DNA of 64,000 bases. It comes from Campanula takesimana. Taxonomy: Eukaryota > Streptophyta > Magnoliopsida > Asterales > Campanulaceae. Positions 22,401 through 32,127 of this stretch are shown here, piece by piece. The translations under genes were made by a program, and so were the position numbers. The notes beneath the pieces were generated by a model. That model saw only the letters and a list, made by a program, of their open reading frames with translations. It was not told the origin of the DNA and did no database searches. The stretch lies in the NCBI GenBank assembly GCA_026119855.1, contig JAOWBW010000322.1, forward strand, positions 310,001-374,000, read 5' to 3'. The number at the start of each line of letters is the position of its first letter. The first letter of the stretch is position 1.

Positions 22401-23391
22401 CTTTATACTTGCAAAACTATATGCTTGGAAAGAGGATTGCAAGAATATATATGAATCTTTGCCACTAATTGTATAAAACTAGAGAGAAAGTCCCTTAAAA
22501 TGAAATATGGATATTCATTCAAGGACGAAGGGAGTAGGGTTTTACCCTTGTGGTCACTGGCAAGGCCACTTCACCCCTTTAATTTTGGAGTTATGGCAAT
22601 TTTACTACTATTAAATTTTGGAAAATAACATTTTTATCACTAAAGATAGTCTCATTTTGTTGACTATAAAAAGTCAAAATGGGACTATCTTTCTGGGACA
22701 GATGGAGTATTATAATTTTGACCCCCTTCCAAATATTTTCTGGCTTCGCCATTGCTTGTGGCTGTGTGTTCGAGTCCCACAACAAGTATGTTCTTTCATT
22801 ACATTTCGAAGCATTGTAGTTTAATTTGTGCAACCACTTAAAAAAAAGGCCCAGTATCCGTCACAGCTCATGGTTTTGGTCAACTTTAGCTTTTTCTCCT
22901 GGCTTTGTCGGCCCAATGGGTTTTATCCCCAAAAATGGGTCCAATGTGGCCCACTTGGCTTATCCAAAAAGAAAACAGGGGAAAACATTCTGATTTTCTC
23001 TCCGTTTGAACGACAGGTGAAGATGGCAGAAGAGGCGGTTAAAAGAGTTACTGGGTTTAACCCGCTGTTCCAAGCAATGTCCGATATGTCAACAATCGGA
23101 ATGCCTCCATTTGGTTGTAGCCCATCTGACACTTTGACAGAAGCAGCTGTTTCATTGCAGGATGACCCAAAACAGCAGCAGCAGCATCCCTTCTACCAAC
23201 CAGCTCCCAATAACCACGTCTCCTCCTCCAACAATCACGATCAAAACAGTTTGGAAGATGTTCCCGCAGTTGAAGAAAGTGGGGCCCAGAAAATGGGTAG
23301 AACGGCTTCTATGCAGCGAGTTGCTAGTTTGGAACATCTTCAAAAGCGTATTCGAGGGGGCGTAGGGAACCAGTGCAGTGGAGACCAATAG
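16414..23391 (+). CDS. Group C bZIP transcription factor, CPRF2 / bZIP10/25-like
   Basis: Six exons: 16414-16827, 19645-19741, 19962-20172, 21594-21669, 21979-22104 and 23017-23391. All are GT-AG with matching phases, giving 432 residues. The N-terminus MDRVFSVDDMADQFW is the hallmark of the parsley CPRF2 type. Serine-rich runs (about 33-46) and an RSMSEWAFQSFL block follow. The basic region spans exons 3-4: N245 and R253 form the invariant N-x7-R, followed by R-x9-L and a long zipper (L263, L270, L277, I284, A291, L298, M305, A312). The tail has the conserved GFNPLFQAMSDMST and RTASMQRVASLEHLQKRIRG, the latter with potential phosphorylation sites. Group C factors bind ACGT-core G- and C-boxes, usually as heterodimers with group S1 bZIPs, in seed storage, defence and low-energy programmes. 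Introns 1, 3 and 5 hold transposon insertions, but the coding sequence is intact. Confidence 0.93.
16828..19644 (+). other. bZIP intron 1 (2.8 kb)
   Basis: No ORF with a domain and no bounded repeat were recognised here. A lone GGGTCTGTTTGGTG near 18359 resembles a Harbinger/Tourist end but has no partner. Confidence 0.5.
20336..20395 (+). repeat. tRNA-derived, Pol III box-like stretch in the hAT element
   Basis: TAGCATAGTGGAAGAGTA resembles an A box, and GGTTCGAATCC about 40 bp later is a perfect B box. The stem arms of a true tRNA are missing, so this is a tRNA-like or SINE-derived piece rather than a tRNA gene. Confidence 0.5.
20550..20769. mobile_element. Stowaway MITE nested in a hAT element
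   Basis: CTCCCTCTGTCCCATACTTA and the inverse TAAGTATGGGACGGAGGGAG with TA flanks. Same subfamily as 36952-37458 and 62893-63118. Confidence 0.92.
20837..21071. mobile_element. Stowaway MITE nested in a hAT element
   Basis: CTCCCTCCGTCCCATCTTAA and TTAAGATGGGACGGAGAGAG with TA flanks. Confidence 0.93.
21713..21923. mobile_element. Stowaway MITE in bZIP intron 4
   Basis: CTCTCTCCATCCCAGATGAC at the left and AACGAGGGAG at the right, TA flanks. It ends 55 bp before the exon 5 acceptor. Confidence 0.8.
22196..22754. mobile_element. hAT-like element in bZIP intron 5 with nested Stowaway
   Basis: The left end CAGTGGTGGACCTAAGC and right end TGGCTTCGCCATTG are an imperfect inverted pair (CAGTGGCGGA-type). 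No 8-bp duplication was found, so the right boundary is uncertain. A box (TAGTTCAGTGGTTAAAGT, about 22258) and B box (TGTTCGAGTCC, about 22768) stretches bracket it. A small palindrome (AAAGATAGTCTCATTTTG and its inverse) lies at about 22642-22692. Confidence 0.55.
22281..22534. mobile_element. Stowaway MITE nested in hAT-like element
   Basis: CTCCCTCTGTCCCTAAATGA and CAAGGACGAAGGGAG with TA flanks at 22279-22280 and 22535-22536. Confidence 0.9.
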
Positions 23392-23552
23392 CATTCTGAT
23401 GGGAATTTATTTTCTGCACAAAAGTGTTGTGTGGTGTTTTAATTGAACAACCTTATTGATCTACTACTACTACCATTACATTGTAAGTCATTTAATTAAC
23501 AATGGATTAACTTGTGCAGTTGCTGGATTGGACAGACTACTCATTTTATCTA

Positions 23553-24034
23553 CTCCCTCCGCCCCAGAAACATAGTCCTTATGCAATTCTAAAATTGTTA
23601 TTGATTCACCATTAAAAATACTATCAATAATAATATTATGAAGGGCATACGGATAACCAAATTTTCATAAAATTGTGGTCAATGTTCAATTGAGTTGGTA
23701 TGAAAAAAAGTGAGTCAAAATTATGGATTTGTCATTCTGTATTTCTATTTTATTTTTATATTTTTTTCTAATTTGATTGAAAAATTGATGGATTTTTTTA
23801 TTAATTTAATGAAACTCTAAAAATAAATATTGCTAGTATTTAAATAGTTTGCCCATAAATTTTCATAATAAGTCTCGCATTTCATTTTAGTCATTCCTTA
23901 AAAAAGTGGTGCGTTTCTATTTAAAGAAATAACCTTAGCTCAGTTTTGTCACGGTACAACAAAGTATAAACAAGTAAAGCACATTCCTTAAGAAGCAAAA
24001 GCTTGACTAGTCAATCGTGATGGGACGGAGGACG
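23553..24034. mobile_element. Stowaway-type MITE between convergent genes
   Basis: CTCCCTCCGCCCCAGAAACA and ATGGGACGGAGGACG with TA flanks. At 482 bp it occupies more than half of the 865 bp between the stop codons of the convergent bZIP and TatA genes, so it is likely to be included in read-through or 3' UTRs of one or both. Confidence 0.8.
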
Positions 24035-24195
24035 TACTTTGCGAGTATGTAACACCAACTTAACCAAATATTTTAACAACCAGATAGAGAAAATCAAATC
24101 AAAAATGACAAATTCGATAACATCTCTCAAGGAAAAGCACAATCAAATTACAAATGATGAAATTCATTAAAAAGAACATTTCCATATAACAGATA

Positions 24196-24230
24196 TAATC
24201 GTAATCGTAATCGTAATCGTAATCGTAATC
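24196..24230. repeat. (TAATCG)n hexamer repeat in the TatA 3' flank
   Basis: About six perfect units. A (TAGC)n run (24246-24261) follows and overlaps the TatA stop codon. Confidence 0.9.
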
Positions 24231-24256
24231 CTACTACGAGTTTATTAGCTAGCTAG

Positions 24257-27200
24257 CTAGCTCTCTCTTGTGCTTGGAACCTTTCCTTCATCTTTTTCCT
24301 CCTCGTTGCTGACTTCTACTGTTGGTTTCTCGATAGTTTCCTCTACAACAGAAGCAGAATCTGGTTCTGGTTCTGGTTCTTTTTTTAGCTCTGTTTCAAA
24401 CTCCTTTGCTGCCTGCATTACTCGCAACATATTAGACCAATGGACACACCACACGCTAATTGAATTCCCCCAAATACCACGCCAGTTATTAATTCTGTTT
24501 TTTATTTTTAGAATATATTTTTTTGTGCAAAAGACGATAATATTTCTAGATCCAAAAGAGGTCAATAAAGAAGGGAAACAAAGTCCATCTAGAAAACAAC
24601 ACCGAAATCAAAAGCTAAAATACTCCATCATTCTCAGGAAAAGGCAAAAAATAAAATTAAAAAAATCATCAGTTCCTTTTGTCCCAAATGAAGTGTTGTA
24701 ACTTGGAAGAAACTAAAGCAGTATAGAAATCAACCATATTGGATGCAGACCAAACGTTAATGCTATTTTGACGTCTAAATCTTCAATAATTATTCTCACA
24801 AAATCTCTTACGAGTTACAGTTTGGAATATACACGGCAAAATTGGTAGATATCGTAATGACAAGGACTAAGAATACACATGAAACGTAAAAAGAATTGGA
24901 AACCAAGGAACCAGAGGTTAGATTGATGATGAAAGTGAATTCCATGAAGTAGCTGACAAAAAGTCCACCTAATAAATGAAATGGATAAACACAGAATGAA
25001 GGCACAATGCCCTTCAATGCAATGCAAGATCAGTAACTAGCAGTTTCCCTAAAAAGCACCCATAGTCCACGACCAGAGCCTTGAAATATCATCTCTCCGT
25101 CAATAAGCACCGAAGAATCCTCCCCATAAAAAATGCACGGGATATCAGTAAATTCCATCCTTTCCACTCCCAAGAACCTCTCAACTCAATAAGGATGGGA
25201 CCAAGACAAGGGTAAATGATGCTTCATGAAAAGATCAATGTTTTCTCCTTAGGATCTAACTTCCAAGTCACGATTAAATTTGTCATCTGTTTGTAGTTTT
25301 TGAGTTATTAAGTACTCCCTCCGTCCCATAATAAGGGCGCTTTTGGTCAAACCTACTTGAACTTTGACTAACATTTTATGCTAAACTATTAATCTCCATA
25401 AAAAAAAAAATACAAATGGTTATTAAATCAGTAATAGAAACATTATGAAAAAAACTATTTTTTAATTTATATGGAGATAAATAATTTAGCATAAAATGTT
25501 AGTCAAAGTTCAAGTAGGTTTGACCAAAACTGCCCCTTATTATGGGACGGGGGGAGCATTTACTTATTTATTTTGGAGGAGGGGGTTGCGTGTATTTAGG
25601 GCTACTTAATATATCTGATTAGCTAGGGGTTGTTTTCTGCATTTTACAGAAGTTAGAGGGGTATTACTAAAAACTGAGAATCAGGGTTATTTGGGTACTT
25701 ATAAGAGTAAAAAAGTTATTAGGGATTTATGTTCAGTTTTGGGTCTTTATCTCAAGGAGCATATCCGTTGACAGCCTCTCGTATTCCTTTGCTGCTTCCA
25801 TTTGTGATTTGGTAATAAACCAACATTTATTTTTCATTTCCCTATCGTTAGTCGAGTAAATTGTCTAATTTTTTTCTGCAGCACTCCAATAAAGCAAGTA
25901 ATCCCCCAACTTACAGAGCAATGTGAGAAACAAGAGTGTTCATTTAATTAGATATTAATGAATCAAAGAGATGGTAATTTGTTGGAACAAATATCTAACA
26001 AAAATTCCAAGGGGATCCTTGATTCGTGGTTAATTATCTAGAGTGCAAAGTCAAACCTCTTTGCTTAAAGATAAGAAGGTTTATCGCAGACACAAACGAA
26101 TAGATACATAGTCCTGGGAAATTCCCTTGTGATACTCATTAGCAACTACTCCCTCCGTCCCATTGGAAATTGAAAAAAAAAAAAACTGTCATGCACAGGA
26201 ATTAACGAGAAGTATAAAATATTAAGGTGTTGTGGGTATAGATAGTGGAGTAGGGAATAGTAAGTGGGTTAGTTGATGTGAGTATGACAAGTGGGTCTCA
26301 TTGATTAAAAAACATTATAAAGTTACCATTTTAGGATTTTGCAATTTAAGTGGGACGCCTAAAATGGAAAATTTTGCAATTTTAAATGAGACAGAGGGAG
26401 TATATAATGAACATGAGCTCCAAATGATGAAGATAAGAACTACTTGCCCATGGACTCGCCCAAGTTACAAAAAACACACATAAAAATCCTATCCCCTCTT
26501 GTGAATCCCAAATCAGCTTCTTATTATTCCATGCGTGAAATAGAAGGCCAAATCCACTTACTTCACCGTTTGACTGACACCCTCCCACCTAACTGAGCAA
26601 CCATAAGACCCTTACAGTTATCTAGAGACTGGAACATCTCAGCATTGCCATCTGCAAAAACACGTTGCACCTAAGTCTTAAAACGGACATGGCTAATGAG
26701 CCCCTATATTAAGAGCCCCTAAATAAAAAAACATGCTGCACTTAAGAATCCAACCCCGATAGACATGAAACCTGACTGTCTGCTCATTTCTCAAAAACCA
26801 TAGCCTCTTAACCAGTAGACAATTTCTTTATAGAAAAGTTGCTATTATTCTATTTACCAGGGATGTCCAACTCAAGTCACCTATCTATTAATAGAGCATT
26901 CAATAAGAAAACTCCCACAAAGCATTAGGGGAACCTAGAACCCTAGCTTAAGGAATGATAACTTCTGTATATGGAAATCAGGATTGGCCTATGGAATGTC
27001 ACAAGCAGTTCTTCACCACTGTCTAGACAAGCTATTTTTATTGCTTCTCTTCAAGGAAATTCTGATCCATCTAGACCATCAACTTGTCATACATTTCGGC
27101 ATCATTCTATCAACAGCCTATAATTCATAACATAATTGCCCCTATAAAGCTGGTGCATTTGTTGAGGAATAAATTCATGGAAAGCTCATTAATCCAAGAA

Positions 27201-28922
27201 ACAGTCATCAGGATCTCCTTATGCTGATCTAAAATAACAAAAAGCTTAAGTATTACAGAAAGGGTAGTTCTATAGTTTCATACTAGAGGATGTTACAACT
27301 ACCAGAAAAAAACTAATGAGCCATAGCCCAGGATTTATGCTTTTACTTCAAACTCGGCCAGTTTCCTGAGATGTTGGAAATCTGGAAGGGCTCAAAGAAT
27401 CATTGGTACTATTTGGCCTTTCATTTTGTCAATAAAGAAGTCATCGCGTATCATGGACATTGGGAGTCCAAGGTACTACGCGTTGCATGTTCCAACATAT
27501 ACTCCTGTAATCAAGTCCACTCTTACTTATGCAACAAACATGCTGACACTGAAGTACAACAAGAATTTATTGGTTATTCACCTAATTCAACTTAAAGTTA
27601 AAGGGCATTTATACAACATAGAAATGAATTGCGAAGGGAATTTATGAGTGCGCACATGGGTACTTGGATCGAGTTTGGAATCCCCAGCAAAAGCCTTAAA
27701 GGTTATGCAAGACTAGAAGAACTTTTTTTGGTCCATTTGAGAGTGTAAAAGGTCCATTCATGGTTTTAATTTAAGAGGAGTGACCGAGTAGTTTTAGCAG
27801 CTAAGGACATATTGGTAACTCCATTGTTGCTAGTACTAAGCCACATATATTAGTGTTTGATCTTGATATTTCAGTAGAATTGATTCTAACTAGAGAATTA
27901 CGCAGGCATGTTTCCTAAAGATCATTAGGTGGAGGGTGGGTTTATCTTCTGATTTTAACCTATAAACTTCCATTTCTTTAAGAATCCACTTCCTCCATCC
28001 CGCTTGAAGATGTGTTTGACCAAACACCCAAATTAACGAAAGTGGGTGAGAACTGATTAGATCTATAAATTGCCCCTCAAAACATTGGAATTCAATCAAG
28101 AAGACAACATTATATTCAAACTAGCCGAGAAATGAAGATTATTATAGTCAATTGAATGAAAAACAACGGCCAAAGAAAGAATGTTACTCTTTCTAACAGA
28201 ACAGACCCAAAATTTCTAATGGAAATGACCCATTAAAAAGGTTAGTACTTATATCTTTTCAAAAATTTGACATTTCTATCAAGTATGATTTTATTTTCTC
28301 AATACTACTGCAAATTATAGAAACAGTATCCATAAGCAAAAGTACAATAATATTAAAATGTTCAATTATCAAGACTATTACTCCCTCCATCCCATATTGA
28401 TAGTCCGGTTTGACTTTTCAAATATTTTAAAGTTACTACATTCTAAGTTCCGGAAATTTAGTGTTTTAAAGCCTTAATTTGGAAATGAGACTAAACAAGC
28501 AGAAAAGGAAATGGACTATCATTTTGACAATTTTGCAGTAATGTTTTCTGATAAATGAAATTTGCCATGAAAGAGGGAAAAAAGAAGAAGACCTGCTGGA
28601 AGCTCTTGACGGTCTTGCCGATACTGCGTCCTACCTCCGGCAACTTCTTGGGTCCAAAAACGATGGCAACAACGCCGGCAATAACGACCAGCTCCGGCAC
28701 CCCAAGTCCGAACAAGCAATTACAGGATAAACCCTTGTTCTTTTTCCTCCCAAGAACCAAACGAGCTCTGCAATTTAATTGGGTGGTGGAAAGATTGGTG
28801 GTGGTGGTCAAGAAAGATGAACGGAGGGAGATAGACGACGGTGGAGTAGAATTGCTCCGCCGGAGAGATGATGGGGTTTGATGATAAGCGGATGCGGATG
28901 CGGATGAGATTGCCATCTCCAT
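24257..28922 (-). CDS. TATA: Chloroplast Sec-independent translocase subunit TatA (Tha4)
   Basis: Two exons, 28922-28593 and 24412-24257, joined by a 4.2 kb GT-AG intron in phase 0, give 161 residues. The start chosen is MEMAISS; upstream in-frame codons have no transit-peptide character. Residues 1 to about 66 form a Ser/Thr-rich stromal transit peptide. Residues 71-89 (FGLGVPELVVIAGVVAIVF) are the single membrane helix with the functionally important acidic residue E77. The hinge FGPKKLPEVGR and amphipathic helix (IGKTVKSFQQAAKEFETELK) follow, then an acidic tail rich in Glu and Pro. TatA oligomers form the pore for twin-arginine precursors in the thylakoid membrane after docking at TatC-Hcf106, driven by the proton gradient. 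The stop codon lies in a TAGC repeat. A Stowaway lies about 200 bp upstream. Confidence 0.93.
25315..25556. mobile_element. Stowaway MITE with nearly perfect long arms
   Basis: The two halves are almost complete inverse copies for about 95 bases (both arms include GGTCAAACCTACTTGAACTT). Ends CTCCCTCCGTCCCATAATAA and TTATTATGGGACGGGGGGAG. A TA precedes it; the right flank has mutated to CA. In the TatA intron. Confidence 0.88.
26149..26400. mobile_element. Stowaway MITE in the TatA intron
   Basis: CTCCCTCCGTCCCATT and AATGAGACAGAGGGAG with TA flanks. Confidence 0.92.
26401..28380 (-). other. TatA intron, no further feature
   Basis: Ordinary AT-rich intron sequence. Scattered ORFs of 60-75 codons have no domain and no splice context. 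Confidence 0.5.
28381..28530. mobile_element. Truncated Stowaway MITE at the TatA donor side
   Basis: A clear left end CTCCCTCCATCCCATATTGA after TA. Only a weak internal inverse (GATAGTCC versus GGACTATC near 28511) marks the other arm. It ends about 60 bp from the exon 1 donor. Confidence 0.5.
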
Positions 28923-29120
28923 TTTTTCAAATTTTTTTTGGAATTTTTGGTCTTTGAATTTAGTGTGTGTTGTATGTGTAATTTTGGTGTTTTGTAACAA
29001 GGGAAAATGTACAAAGGAGTTTGAGTAGTAGATAACTTGTTCTAATTGTGGCGGCTTTTGACTGGTTGGTATTCACACCCACGCCAATGCTAAAGATTTT
29101 GCTACTATGATCAGTAATTA

Positions 29121-29368
29121 CTCGTTCCGTCCAAAATTAATGTTCTTAGCTTCACTTTACATTTACATTGAGATTAAGAAAAAAATAAATGTTATAAGTA
29201 TGAAAAGTAAAGTAGGAAAGAAAAAATGGGTAGAGAGTTTTTGTTATGAGAATGATACGTGGATTCCATTTTTTATTTTAGGTAATAAAGTAAAGTAAAA
29301 ACTTTAAATTAGTACAGACTAAAAAAGAAAGTAAGAACCTTAAAGCGGTTAAAGCGGGAAAGAGGGAG
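29121..29368. mobile_element. Stowaway MITE in the TatA promoter
   Basis: CTCGTTCCGTCCAAAATTAA and GCGGGAAAGAGGGAG, TA flanks. It begins 199 bp before the TatA start codon. Confidence 0.82.
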
Positions 29369-29448
29369 TATTTTTTTTTTAACTAAGATTTGGAAGTATA
29401 GTGAGTACGCTATTCCGATTCAAAATAGATGTTATTTTACAAATTTTA

Positions 29449-29837
29449 CTCCCTTCGTCTCAGAGTGAATTTAAAAATTGGGCACACAAAGAGAGATAAA
29501 TGGTAGAAAAAGATGTTTATGAGTAAAAAAAAAATTAAATATTCCTTTCGTCTCAAAATGATTTTCACGTTTGACTATTCAATCTTTTTAAAAGTCTGAA
29601 CACTTGTTTCACTAGCCATGTTGTGTGTATACACATTTAAGCCTAAATTGTTAAAATTGGAAGAACTTTTTTGGACAATGAAAAATGGCAAATGAGAAGA
29701 TCATTTTGGGACGGATGGAGTATGATAGAAAATGAGTGAGAGAAATAGTAAAGATTGTTTGCTATTTTGGACAGTTCACGGTAATTTGGGATAGACGAAA
29801 AAAGAAATAAGTTCACACTAACTTGAAATAGAAGGAG
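29449..29837. mobile_element. Stowaway-like MITE with a nested copy
   Basis: CTCCCTTCGTCTCAGAGTGA and the degenerate inverse TTGAAATAGAAGGAG with TA flanks. It is split by the element at 29542-29720. Confidence 0.75.
29542..29720. mobile_element. Nested Stowaway MITE
   Basis: TTCCTTTCGTCTCAAAATGA and TCATTTTGGGACGGATGGAG with TA flanks. Confidence 0.85.
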
Positions 29838-30063
29838 TATGTATTTTAGAAAATATAATTTTTAGTATACATTTATAAAATAAGTATTTTTTAAACCCAT
29901 TTATAAAATAAGTATTTTTTGAACCCATTTATAAAATAAGCATCTCATAGAAACTATTATTATTAATTACTCGTATTTATCTATCATGTATTACTTCATT
30001 CAAAACATATACTCCATGCAAGCACTTTTATGGTACCAATTTCAATTTAAGTTTCAGTTTCAA

Positions 30064-30091
30064 CTAGTAGGTAACCCGTGCTCTGTACGGG
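30064..30091 (-). mobile_element. Helitron-like 3' terminus, minus strand
   Basis: Read on the minus strand, a hairpin CCCGTAC-AGA-GCACGGG is followed by seven bases and then CTAG and TT, matching a Helitron 3' end inserted before T. The element would extend toward higher coordinates. Its 5' TC end is not found; the AT-rich array at 30535-31460 may lie within it. Confidence 0.45.
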
Positions 30092-30229
30092 AATCTATTC
30101 TGTTAATGTTTTGTGTATTTTCCGTTTTTTGATGTTTTTAATTGATAAATTAACATAATAATTTTATTTGAAAATACTGAGCACGCAAATTAAGAAAAGC
30201 TATTTGTGTAAGAAAGGTTGTGAGAGGGA

Positions 30230-30395
30230 AGAAGTTAGTGGGTATGACAAGTGGGGCCTACAATTTAAATGTGTGAGAGGGGAAAGTTCGTGGGTATGAC
30301 AAGTGAGGCCTACATTTTAATTATGTGAGAGGGAAAGTTAGTGGGTATGACAATCTTTTGGGTAATTGGTGAAGCTTTTAGTGGGACGGAGGGAG
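30230..30395. mobile_element. Stowaway fragment
   Basis: A clear right end TAGTGGGACGGAGGGAG plus TA, preceded by three imperfect direct repeats of GTTAGTGGGTATGACAA-type sequence. No left terminus is seen. Confidence 0.55.
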
Positions 30396-30534
30396 TATAT
30401 GTATATTTTAAATTAATCAAAACATTTTCATAGCTTTGGTTACATAGTTGTAATAAATATATTTTTTAATTAATTTAGAAGTACATTTAAGTCTGTTGTA
30501 TGAATATTTCAAAAAACCTAATGGTATTAATAGT

Positions 30535-31460
30535 AATAATTAACATATATAGTAACTATTATGATTAAATAATATAATTAATAGTAATAGTTAATATATA
30601 TTGTAACGATTATGATTAACTAATACAATTAATAATAATAATAATCAACTTATATAGTAACTATTATAGTTAACAATTATATTTAACTATTATAATTAAC
30701 TAATAATATTAATAGTATTAGTTAGTTATAATAGTTAAATATTACTCCCTCCGTCCCAGAGTAAGAGTCCTATCTCCCATTTGCACGGAAATTAAAAAAT
30801 GGTGGAAGTAAAGTAAATGTTGTGAGTGTAAAAGTAAATTAGGGGAGAGAATGAGTGAGAGTGAATAATAAGTTGATTGATTTTGTGAGTATAAAAGTAA
30901 AGTAGGAGAGAGAATGACTGAGATGAATAGTAAAGATTCTTTGTCATTTTAGGAAAAAGACTTTTACTCTGTGACGTATCAAAATAGAAAGTAGGACTCT
31001 TACTCTGGGACATAGGTAGTAATAGTTAACTATAATAGTTAACTATTACTATTACAAGTATTAGTTACTATAGTAGTTAACTATATTAGTTACCTATTAT
31101 AGTACCTATTATTATTATAAGTATTAGTTACTATAGTAGTTAACTATAATAGTTACTTATTATAGTAACTATTACTATTATTAGTTACTATGGTAGTTAA
31201 CTATATTAGTTACCTATATAGTAACCATTACTATTATAAGTATTAGTTACTATGGTAGTTAACTATAATAGTTACTTATTATAGTAACTATTACTATTAT
31301 AAGTATTAGTTACTATAGTAGTTAACTATATTTTACCTATTATAGTAACTATTAGTATTATAAGTATTAGTTAACTATAGTATTTAACTATAATAGTTAC
31401 CATATATAGTAACTAATACTATTAGCTAATACTATTAGCTAATACTATTAGCTAAGAAAA
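30535..31460. repeat. AT-rich array of TAGTTA/TAACTA palindromes
   Basis: About 650 bp, excluding the Stowaway at 30745-31019, repeats units such as GTAACTATTACTATTA and TATAGTAGTTAACTATA with period near 58 bp on the right side. The words are self-complementary and the whole block could fold into many hairpins. It ends in three exact ACTATTAGCTAAT copies. Confidence 0.8.
30745..31019. mobile_element. Stowaway MITE inserted in the AT-rich array
   Basis: CTCCCTCCGTCCCAGAGTAA and CTCTGGGACATAGGTAG with TA flanks. Confidence 0.88.
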
Positions 31461-32127
31461 AGAATTTGAAAAGTCTCTTATTTATAAGAGTGCTAATGAT
31501 GTGGCAACACCAAATGCAACCTTTCTCTAAGACGTGTCTATGGGGCAACACCATGGCTCTCCTCACCAAATTTAATATATATATATATATATATTTCAAT
31601 TTCAAGTTAATATTGAGATTTAAAGGCTTTTAAGCCCAAAAATAACAAGCATTTCAAAACAAAATTTAACTTTAAAAATGACATTTTATTCAAGGGATAT
31701 TCAAATAGTGCTTACTTCTTAAAAAATATTAATGGCCAATTTAAGTGGTACATATTAAAATTTTGAGGGGTAAATATAGAATTTAACAAAAAATAAATGG
31801 GCCAGAGTGGAAAAAAATTGAAAGGATAATGGTATGTATAGTGAAAAGAGAAAATACATAGGGAAAACTCATAATAAAACTCTGATAATCCGTTGGATTG
31901 TAATAAATCTTTGTGAACCCCACTGATAAAAACTCATCAAACGGAATACAAAGTTTAAACTTGGTGTATAAATCACGAAAACCATCCCTATAAATTTATT
32001 CCAGTTATAACATGTCATATTAATTGTACTAATATTTAGAGTACATACCTTTTTCCTCTTTAGATACACAAAGTGAAACTTGAATGTTGTATAGAAAGAA
32101 AAAGGAATCAACAAACTAAGCTCAGGT

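Noticed and set aside
22828..23016. In-frame extension upstream of bZIP exon 6
   Set aside because: It continues the ORF, but the CAG acceptor at 23014-23016 restores the zipper in phase; the upstream residues are not bZIP-like and lie in an intron.
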